Shown in pieces: positions 5,871 through 11,116 of a stretch of 14,174 nt of DNA (the first letter of the stretch is position 1; each line of letters opens with the position of its first letter). Location of the stretch: contig JAGMFA010000040.1 of assembly GCA_023127875.1 (NCBI GenBank), positions 1 through 14,174 of the forward strand. The letters run 5' to 3'. The notes under the pieces were generated by a model. The model was not told the origin of the DNA and ran no database searches. It worked only from the letters and a program-made list of their open reading frames with translations. This stretch comes from Candidatus Zixiibacteriota bacterium. Lineage in GTDB: Bacteria; Zixibacteria; MSB-5A5; SM1-73. The translations under genes and the position numbers were made by a program.

Positions 5871-6636
5871 CAAGTTTTGGTTTCCTCAAGTTTTCTGTTG
5901 TTTTTTTACACCAGGATGCCAAAAAAGTTCCACCATTTTTACATGAATCGCCAAAAAACAATAACCCTCGTTTTTTGCTTATTCTTCACATAAAGAATAA
6001 GATCTTATTTTTATAGCTAAAGGCTTTCACAATTATGCCGAATAAATAAATAGAACAGGCAGTGCCAAAACATGCTGATAAGTCCAACAAAAAACATCAA
6101 TGTCTTTTTCGTGTTCCTATTAGCTATCCCGACATCATTGTGATGACAGTAAGACAGATCCGTCCCCAACTAAAAAACCGTCCCTAAAAAAACGATAAAG
6201 TGAGCAAAGGATGACGGATCTGTCTATCTAATCTTCGCGCAGAAAATCAGTCATTAGGCAATGGCCTAAAGTCATAAGAAAAACTCTTAAGACCGTCCAT
6301 TACCTTAACTAAAATAAGGAGAACTTACTTTTTTCAAGGATAAAATCTGATGTTGTTTAACATCTGAACTGTCTCAACAAGATTAGTTACTTAGTTTATG
6401 TCGGCAATGGTTTTTCCCACTCCACAAGAAGTCCTAAGATTAGTCTTTGCTACAGGATCTCTACGAGAGGAAGCAATCCTCCAATCATCTTTTCAAAGGT
6501 GCCAAAAATAGGCAATGACATGGAAGAAGAATAAGGAAAGAACAGACGAAACCTGGATTAGGAATTACAAAGCCACAAAAAGAACCTCAGTCGATACTTA
6601 CCTGATTCTAAATCAATCTTATTTTTCTTTTGCCGA
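5871..6636. other. AT-rich intergenic region between the PDZ and response-regulator genes
   Basis: No convincing gene was seen. It should contain the PDZ gene promoter (near 5880-6000), but no strong -35/-10 pair was recognised. Visible structure is the palindrome AATAA-GATC-TTATT (5996-6009), a 13-bp perfect inverted repeat (6152-6225), and a GATGTT-GTTT-AACATC hairpin around 6350. A 37-codon plus frame at 6398-6511 lacks a ribosome binding site. Confidence 0.5.
6152..6225. repeat. Perfect 13-bp inverted repeat with 48-bp loop
   Basis: AGACAGATCCGTC (6152-6164) is the exact reverse complement of GACGGATCTGTCT (6213-6225). The loop is A-rich. A small element with terminal inverted repeats is one reading, a long RNA hairpin another. 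It lies downstream of the minus-strand response regulator. Confidence 0.55.
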
Positions 6637-7947
6637 TTAGCGAATAGAAATCACAAAACCCATAAAAGTTTTTGGGGTTTCTATGATCGAAGTAATAACC
6701 TCATAACTTTGAGACTTTATCTTTGTCTGTTTTCTGATTAAATCTAAGCGCTTCCCCTCCGTCTGGGCCTTGAATCTTTTTAGGTCTAACCCCAATGTGT
6801 TTTGGACAGTCTCAATATCCTGGTTTTCTGTGCTTAAGATCTTTTGAGCCACGCTATTTACAAGCACCACCTCGAAATTCTCATCAATCATTATCACCCC
6901 TTCAGGCATGTTCTCTGTCAGCCTACTCATCCTGCTCCTCTCTGTCGCCTTGATTCCGTTAAGTCTCTGAAGGGCTAAAGGCACCTGGCTAACAATAGTG
7001 TAGATAAGCCGGATGTCATCCGGGGTGAATAAGTTATCTCGGTGACTGCTAACGTTGATCATTCCCATCATGTTCCCGTTGTTCATTAAGGGAACGTTTA
7101 GAAAGGAGTTCAGCTTTTGAGCAATCCTAAAGCTACCCTGACTTTTCTGTCCTATGGATTCTGTGGATTTTATATTTTCCTTTCCTAATATTCTGTCAAA
7201 AGCTATGTCATTGGGAATCCTTGAGTGAGAGGTGGAATTGAAGGCATCTATCAAACAGGATTTGGCTTCCTCAACAAAGCTGGAGCCTGTGGGGTTCACC
7301 ACTTGCAAAATAAGCTCTTTTGGCTCGGATCTTTCTGTAAACATCGAAATGGCAAGATCGTAGTTGATTATTTTACAGAGGGAATCCAAAAGTTGTGCCA
7401 TCATCTCTTTTCGGTCCGAACAAGACCCGATCATTCGACTTATGTTGTAAAGAATCTTAAGCTCGTATATCTTTCTTTCCTGGCTGGTTTTCAGGTTTCT
7501 TCTTTGAAGGCGGGGTGTTCTCCTTTCCCATCCTCGACGAATGGCATCTACCACCTGGTCAAGTCTATCAAAGGGTTTTTGTATATAATCAAAGGCTCCG
7601 TATTTTAAGGCTTCTACAGCCGAGTCCAGGCTGGCAAATCCGGTAACAATTATAACCTCGATATCTGGATCTTGCGCCTTTATCTCTTTGAGAGTCGAGA
7701 TCCCATCCATCCCCGGCATCTTTATGTCAAGCAGAACCACATCCGGGGTAGTTTTCCGAACCAGGTCGATTGCATCTCTGCCATTATCAGCTAAAATAAC
7801 CCGGAACCCCAATTTTTTCAAAACCTTGTCAAATAGATTAAGAAGTACCTGGTCATCGTCTACCACCAGGATATGGGGGCTTTTTTCTATTGGCTTTGTT
7901 TTTGAATCCGTGATCACCACGGGCGCATTTGTTTCTTGTTCGCTCAT
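6637..7947 (-). CDS. Response regulator with REC, GAF and PAS domains, no output domain
   Basis: 436-residue cytosolic signalling protein. The receiver domain covers ~25-142 with acidic pocket Asp30/Asp31, phospho-acceptor Asp74 in VVLLDIKMPGMDG, Thr102 in IIVTGFAS and Lys124 in IQKPF. A GAF-type sensory domain follows at ~165-330 (LYNISRMIG...NVPLMNNGNMMGMINVSS...FTPDD). A PAS-type domain runs from ~340 to the end (LTENMPEGVIMIDENFEVVLVN...). In many relatives such a PAS domain leads into a histidine kinase core; here the protein stops after GFVISIR. None of the three minus-strand frames just downstream shows a kinase H-box. It therefore probably acts through protein contacts, or has lost its effector. 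GAGG stands 5 nt before the ATG at 7947. No partner kinase is in the window. The ligands of the GAF and PAS domains are unknown. Confidence 0.9.
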   Translation of the reverse strand: MSEQETNAPVVITDSKTKPIEKSPHILVVDDDQVLLNLFDKVLKKLGFRVILADNGRDAIDLVRKTTPDVVLLDIKMPGMDGISTLKEIKAQDPDIEVIIVTGFASLDSAVEALKYGAFDYIQKPFDRLDQVVDAIRRGWERRTPRLQRRNLKTSQERKIYELKILYNISRMIGSCSDRKEMMAQLLDSLCKIINYDLAISMFTERSEPKELILQVVNPTGSSFVEEAKSCLIDAFNSTSHSRIPNDIAFDRILGKENIKSTESIGQKSQGSFRIAQKLNSFLNVPLMNNGNMMGMINVSSHRDNLFTPDDIRLIYTIVSQVPLALQRLNGIKATERSRMSRLTENMPEGVIMIDENFEVVLVNSVAQKILSTENQDIETVQNTLGLDLKRFKAQTEGKRLDLIRKQTKIKSQSYEVITSIIETPKTFMGFVISIR

Positions 7948-7987
7948 CCAAACCTCTTATCCATAAAAGGTACTCAGTTCAGATATG

Positions 7988-8015
7988 ATTATGGTAGTTC
8001 CGCTTTTTGTCACAA
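7988..8015 (-). promoter_or_regulatory. Candidate sigma-70 promoter for the response regulator
   Basis: On the minus strand TTGTGA, a 16-bp spacer and CATAAT (5 of 6 to consensus), about 40 bp before the start codon at 7947. Matched by eye only. Confidence 0.3.
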
Positions 8016-8238
8016 AATTGTTTGCCCAATGCAAAGCTTAATTAGGTCAAACAACTTTATTTAATGAGGACGTTTGTTGAGGACGGATTTATAGTAGATT
8101 GTTATCTTGGGATGATATTCATATAATCGGATAATTTTGGAAGAACTTTATATGTTTAAAATTCATAAATTCGATCATCTGACCTCTTCAGATTTTTGGA
8201 AGGAATGATGTCATTTGTGTAATGACCGGATACATATT

Positions 8239-8254
8239 CGTATGAATGCATACG
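8239..8254. repeat. 6-bp hairpin
   Basis: CGTATG and CATACG around AATG. It could equally be an operator for a dimeric regulator. No neighbour points to one. Confidence 0.35.
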
Positions 8255-8266
8255 CATCCTCTCTCT

Positions 8267-8326
8267 TGGGTGTTGCCTAATTTTTTCTTTCTCAAAAAGT
8301 GTATGATTTGTATTTGGTCTCTACAA
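8267..8326. repeat. Dispersed intergenic repeat, copy 2
   Basis: Ends in the same 25 bp as 2574-2598. Upstream similarity extends through TTGCCTAATTTTTTC and CTCAAAAAGTGT. This copy lacks the ~17 bp found before the core in copy 1. Confidence 0.65.
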
Positions 8327-8335
8327 TTCCTCTAT

Positions 8336-8454
8336 GAGTCTGTCCGAGAAATACTAAAGTTATATTTCCGAACCCTATATATTGTAGTGTGAGATTGTAG
8401 TTGCCCAATTTATTGGGCTCGATAAATCGAGTAACCACACTTTCGGACACACTC
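8336..8454. repeat. Composite palindromic repeat, copy B
   Basis: GAGTCTGTCCGA (8336-8347) pairs with TCGGACACACTC (8443-8454), mismatched only at the central C/C. A ~50-bp block with CCCTATATATTGTAGTGTGAG follows, then the palindrome 8397-8438. Relative to copy A it lacks the two hairpins in the inner loop and the outer GTCAGGAC arms. Confidence 0.75.
8397..8438 (+). repeat. Nested palindrome family, compact copy
   Basis: GTAGTTGCCCAAT-TT-ATTGGGC then CTCGAT-AA-ATCGAG and TAACCAC. This is the family core without inserted GC hairpins and so may be the ancestral form. Confidence 0.7.
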
Positions 8455-8485
8455 CTGGCAGTTTAAACTCTTCTCCATAAAAGTC

Positions 8486-8513
8486 TTGATCTTTACTCTC
8501 TTCACAGTATATT
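8486..8513 (+). promoter_or_regulatory. Candidate sigma-70 promoter for the nitroreductase
   Basis: TTGATC, a 16-bp spacer and TATATT, about 60 bp upstream of the ATG at 8576. Confidence 0.35.
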
Positions 8514-8575
8514 TTGCATATGAGGAAAAGGTTATTTCAGAATTGTGAACTCACGGAAGATGAAAGGAGCTTCTG

Positions 8576-9283
8576 ATGAGAAAAAGGATCAAATCACTTA
8601 TCTTTTTTATGGTAGTTTTCTCCGGAGTAGCAATATTCTTCTTCACCCAGTATGACATACAACTTCTGGCGGATGAAGAAACCCCACCAAAAGGAGAGAC
8701 CATGAAATTACCGAAGCCAAGATTTAAAAGCCCCACCAGCGTGGAGGAAGCGCTTTTGGGGCGCAGGTCGGTAAGGGATTATAGAAAGGATTCTCTCACC
8801 ATCGACCAGATATCACAACTTCTCTGGGCGGCACAGGGGATAACGGCAAAGTGGGGAGGCAGAACTGCTCCTTCCGCCGGAGCTTTGTATCCTCTGGAGA
8901 TATACCTGGTGTCAGGAGAGGTGAAGGGATTGGAGCCCGGACTCTATCATTATGATTCGGGAAAGCATGTCATCACCTTAAAGAAAAAAGGCGACCTGCG
9001 CCGAAAGATCACCCAGGCTTCACTTTATCAGGATGAGATATTAAGGGCTCCTGCCACTTTGATCATCACTGCAGTTTATGAAAGGACTGAGGAAAAATAT
9101 GGGAAAAGAAGTGTCCGATATGTCCACATGGAAGTGGGTTCTGTGGGAGAAAACATCTACCTGCAGGCAGAAAGCCTCAATCTGGGCACCGTGTTTATCG
9201 GAGCCTTTGATGATGGCCAGGTAAAGAAGGTTATGGGGATCGGAGAGGAGCCTTTGGGAATAATGCCAGTGGGGAAAAGTTAA
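8576..9283 (+). CDS. SagB-type nitroreductase-family flavoprotein with N-terminal membrane or signal segment
   Basis: 235-residue member of the FMN-dependent nitroreductase fold, closest in style to SagB/ThcOx-type dehydrogenase domains. Seen in order: a basic start and hydrophobic segment (LIFFMVVFSGVAIFFF, residues 8-23); the N-terminal FMN phosphate-binding GRRSVRDY at 62-69; the ISQLLWAAQGI helix at 79-89; APSAGALYPLEIYLV at 98-112, the SagB-like hallmark; GSVGENIYLQAESLNLGTVFIGAF at 188-211; and the terminal PLGIMPVGK. SagB relatives oxidise azolines in peptide maturation, but no YcaO cyclodehydratase or precursor peptide is nearby, and most stand-alone family members have unknown substrates. 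AGGAG lies 6 nt before the ATG. The hydrophobic start suggests a membrane-anchored or exported flavoprotein. An SDR-family oxidoreductase follows after 176 bp on the same strand, so co-transcription is possible but not shown. Confidence 0.88.
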   Translation: MRKRIKSLIFFMVVFSGVAIFFFTQYDIQLLADEETPPKGETMKLPKPRFKSPTSVEEALLGRRSVRDYRKDSLTIDQISQLLWAAQGITAKWGGRTAPSAGALYPLEIYLVSGEVKGLEPGLYHYDSGKHVITLKKKGDLRRKITQASLYQDEILRAPATLIITAVYERTEEKYGKRSVRYVHMEVGSVGENIYLQAESLNLGTVFIGAFDDGQVKKVMGIGEEPLGIMPVGKS

Positions 9284-9304
9284 CTTCTTATTGTTTCGTT
9301 TGTC

Positions 9305-9418
9305 GTTAGCGAAGCTCGTATCGAAACTCGGCAAAAGAAGCTCGACGTTCGAAAAAATCAAGCTTCGATGACCTACTTCGAGTAACGATACGGGCATCGA
9401 CACCGCTAAACGAGCTTC
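9305..9418. repeat. Imperfect inverted repeats between nitroreductase and SDR genes
   Basis: CGTATCGAAACTCG (9317-9330) matches the reverse complement of CGAGTAACGATACG (9379-9392) at 12 of 14 bases. Outside it, GTTAGCG-AAGCTCG (9305-9318) recurs in shuffled order as the complement of CGCTAAACGAGCTTC (9404-9418). The stretch is rich in TCGA, AAGCTT and TTCGA, unlike the flanking genes, suggesting a small inserted palindromic element. Confidence 0.45.
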
Positions 9419-9459
9419 AAAGAGACGGGAATTCATGCGCCTTTGAAAGGGAAACAAAA

Positions 9460-10200
9460 ATGAACTTATGGGATAAAATCGCATTAGTCACCGGTAGCTC
9501 CCGGGGTATCGGAAGAGCCATCGCCTTGAAGCTGGCGGAAAAGGGATGCTCTCTGGTAGTCAATTACCTGTCCAATGGCTGGGCGGCTGATCAGGTGGTG
9601 GAACAAATCAACAACATGGGAAGAAAAGCTGTTTCCCTTCAATGTGACGTTTCCAACTTTGCAGACGCAGAAGAGATGATAAAGAGGGCAAAATCGGAAT
9701 TTGGCAGAATTGACATCCTGGTTAATAATGTGGGACCTTTTCTTTACAAAACGATTTCCGACACCACCATTCAGGAATGGCAAAAGATCATGAATTCAAA
9801 CTTAAATTCGGTCTTCTACTGCTGTAAGGCGGTAGTGCCCATCATGAGGGAACAAAGATCTGGAGTGATCATAAATATCGGTGCGCCCAATGCGGAAAGG
9901 ACTGGTGGCTATCTTCACACCTGCGCCTATGCGGTGGCTAAGACCGGTGTGGTGGTCTTTTCAAAAAGTCTGGCAAAAGAGGAAGCGAAAAACGGGATAC
10001 GAGTAAACGTGATTAACCCCGGATTTATAGAGACCGAGTCTTACACCGAAGATATGAAAAAAGAGATGCCCCAGAACGTTCCTCTTAAAAGATTGGGCAA
10101 ACCGGAAGAGATAGCCAACTCCGTTGCATTTTTGGCTTCGGATGAGGCAAGCTATGTCACCGGAAGTGTGCTTAACGTGCACGGCGGCTTATGGTGCTGA
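9460..10200 (+). CDS. FabG-like short-chain dehydrogenase/reductase with altered catalytic Ser site
   Basis: 246-residue classical SDR, normal length, most like 3-oxoacyl-ACP reductase (FabG) and related NAD(P)H-dependent carbonyl reductases. The cofactor motif TGSSRGIG is at 11-18, CDV at 62-64, NNVG at 89-92 (usually NNAG), Asn114 in the helix-4 position, Tyr157 and Lys161 in YAVAK, NPG at 186-188, and the C-terminal ASYVTGSVLNVHGG. The active-site serine, usually in an INIGS or INISS segment 13 residues before Tyr, is not seen: the segment reads INIGAPNAERTGGYLHTCAY, with Ala142/Pro143/Asn144 there and two extra residues. Either a nearby Thr (148 or 154) substitutes, or the reaction differs from FabG. 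AAAGGG stands 9 nt before the ATG. The gene ends 20 bp before a strong hairpin. With no acp, fabF or fabD nearby, a fatty-acid role is not supported. Confidence 0.9.
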   Translation: MNLWDKIALVTGSSRGIGRAIALKLAEKGCSLVVNYLSNGWAADQVVEQINNMGRKAVSLQCDVSNFADAEEMIKRAKSEFGRIDILVNNVGPFLYKTISDTTIQEWQKIMNSNLNSVFYCCKAVVPIMREQRSGVIINIGAPNAERTGGYLHTCAYAVAKTGVVVFSKSLAKEEAKNGIRVNVINPGFIETESYTEDMKKEMPQNVPLKRLGKPEEIANSVAFLASDEASYVTGSVLNVHGGLWC

Positions 10201-10219
10201 AAACATTCAGATCTGTTTC

Positions 10220-10254
10220 ATGTTCGGGCGGGGGTTTAACCCCCGCCCGAACAT
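10220..10254. repeat. 35-bp perfect GC-rich palindrome after the SDR gene
   Basis: ATGTTCGGGCGGGGGTT and AACCCCCGCCCGAACAT are exact complements around one T. It starts 20 bp after the SDR stop. There is no immediate T-tract (AGGGGGTTTT follows), so it is a strong stem but not a textbook terminator; it may belong to the same class of intergenic palindromes. Confidence 0.65.
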
Positions 10255-10295
10255 AGGGGGTTTTGCTCCTACATTTGGAGGGCGATGATCAGTAG

Positions 10296-10337
10296 GTCGG
10301 ATATGTCCCGCCTTTGGCGGGATTATCCGACATTTTT
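10296..10337. terminator. Nested hairpin with T-tract, candidate intrinsic terminator
   Basis: GTCGGATA (10296-10303) pairs with TATCCGAC (10324-10331). The module TCCCGCC-TTT-GGCGGGA (10306-10322) is nested inside. ATTTTT follows. It could end transcription of the SDR transcript on the plus strand. The inner GC module is the one found in the repeats at 4212-4228 and 4799-4813. Confidence 0.5.
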
Positions 10338-10585
10338 AGTGGGGTTTGTTGCGAAGAGGATCAAGCGGTTTTTGGCTTCAATATGGATCAATCTGGGCAC
10401 GTATAATTTAATGAGAGTCAACACAAAAGCCTAATGCATCAGTTTTCTTCATCTCAGATGGGAATTGCTCAAAAGCTAAAAGCGATCTCTGAGAAATGGA
10501 GTTTGTAAGAGGAAATCAGGAGTGTAAAGCTTTAGATTAGAGATGTTACTTTCCTGTGATTTTTTTGAATATTGTTAAAAATAAC

Positions 10586-10613
10586 TTGACAGAAAGAAAT
10601 TATGGCTTAAATT
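10586..10613 (+). promoter_or_regulatory. Candidate sigma-70 promoter for the small-protein/regulator operon
   Basis: A perfect TTGACA at 10586-10591, a 16-bp spacer and TAAATT at 10608-10613. Transcription would start near 10620, which is where the long inverted repeat of the leader begins. Confidence 0.4.
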
Positions 10614-10619
10614 GATAAT

Positions 10620-10707
10620 GAGGGAAAAAGTTCAATCGGGGTGGGGGAGAGTTTTGTCTTTGTTTTTTTGAAAGGACTAAAAACGAAGAGCTTGAAGTTT
10701 TTCCCTC
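10620..10707 (+). promoter_or_regulatory. Long inverted repeat in the operon leader
   Basis: GAGGGAAAAAGTTCAA (10620-10635) complements TTGAAGTTTTTCCCTC (10692-10707) at 15 of 16 positions, enclosing a 56-nt loop that holds a G-rich run and a T-rich run. In RNA it would form a long stem at the very 5' end. It may stabilise the transcript or act as a regulatory leader; no known riboswitch was recognised. Confidence 0.5.
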
Positions 10708-10740
10708 CATCGAAAGGAAAATAAAATAGTTACCCTTTTT

Positions 10741-10758
10741 ATCACTTAAGGAGGTGAT
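10741..10758 (+). promoter_or_regulatory. Shine-Dalgarno sequence in a hairpin loop
   Basis: ATCAC and GTGAT can pair around TTAAGGAG, so the core AAGGAG sits in the loop. The full site AAGGAGGTGAT is an almost ideal anti-16S match, 5-10 nt before the ATG at 10764. It is the strongest ribosome binding site in the window and implies high expression of the small protein. Confidence 0.5.
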
Positions 10759-10763
10759 TTGAC

Positions 10764-11090
10764 ATGATGCGGTTCAATTCGAAAGTTTCCGGAGGCCCCA
10801 AACCATCTTTGTTGAAACAACTCCTTTTCTTCTCGGTCATCCTCTGCCTTCTGGTTTCTTTCAACCTTAGCTTTGCAGAACATCCGTGGGATGACGTGCA
10901 CGATAATGACTGGGGTCAAAGCCCTGCAGATCCTCCTGATACAGATGAGGTGTTGATACTTCAGTTTGGATTCGATTTCTCGATCATAATCCATCTCCAG
11001 TCGGCAGGACAGAAGGACGATTTCAGAGAAGGAAAGGCTGTTGGGACTGTAGAGAAAGATCGTGGTCATCTTCTCATTTTAATCAAATAA
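10764..11090 (+). CDS. Small exported protein of unknown function
   Basis: 108 residues, family not recognised. The N-terminus is basic (MMRFNSKVSGGPKPSLLKQ) followed by a hydrophobic core LLFFSVILCLLVSFNLSFA, a classic Sec signal peptide with likely cleavage after SFA (about residue 38). The mature part starts with a Trp- and Asp-rich acidic stretch (HPWDDVHDNDWGQ, then PADPPDTDE), then a hydrophobic segment VLILQFGFDFSIIIHL (~63-78), then a charged tail. There are no cysteines in the mature region. AAGGAGGTGA precedes the ATG, which makes it a convincing gene despite no homology. The TPR-AAA+ regulator starts 26 bp downstream, so the two are probably co-transcribed. It could be a signal precursor, a stress-sensed envelope peptide, or an unrelated secreted protein; the sequence does not decide. 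Confidence 0.7.
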   Translation: MMRFNSKVSGGPKPSLLKQLLFFSVILCLLVSFNLSFAEHPWDDVHDNDWGQSPADPPDTDEVLILQFGFDFSIIIHLQSAGQKDDFREGKAVGTVEKDRGHLLILIK

Positions 11091-11116
11091 GCAGGATCAT
11101 TTGGTAAAGATTTAAA

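Larger units (their letters stand above)
7948..8575. other. Intergenic region between divergent response regulator and nitroreductase
   Basis: No gene was seen. It holds both divergent promoters, the CGTATG-AATG-CATACG hairpin (8239-8254), the dispersed repeat copy 2 (8267-8326) and the composite palindromic repeat copy B (8336-8454), the last two nearly adjacent. Confidence 0.6.
10201..10763. other. Intergenic region with hairpins and the leader of the regulator operon
   Basis: After two hairpins (10220-10254 and 10296-10331) the stretch 10340-10580 shows no gene or clear signal. From 10586 on there is a promoter candidate and then about 140 bp of leader with a long inverted repeat and a hairpin around the ribosome binding site. 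Confidence 0.55.

Noticed and set aside
5880..5960. Sigma-54 promoter (TTGGCATCC...) upstream of the PDZ gene
   Set aside because: The GG element is present, but the GC doublet at the required 10-base spacing is missing.
6398..6511. 37-codon plus-strand frame in the gap upstream of the response regulator stop
   Set aside because: No ribosome binding site, no recognisable family, and frames of this length are expected by chance.
10220..10254. Perfect palindrome as a rho-independent terminator
   Set aside because: No T-tract directly after the stem; kept as a repeat. The hairpin at 10296-10337 is the better terminator.
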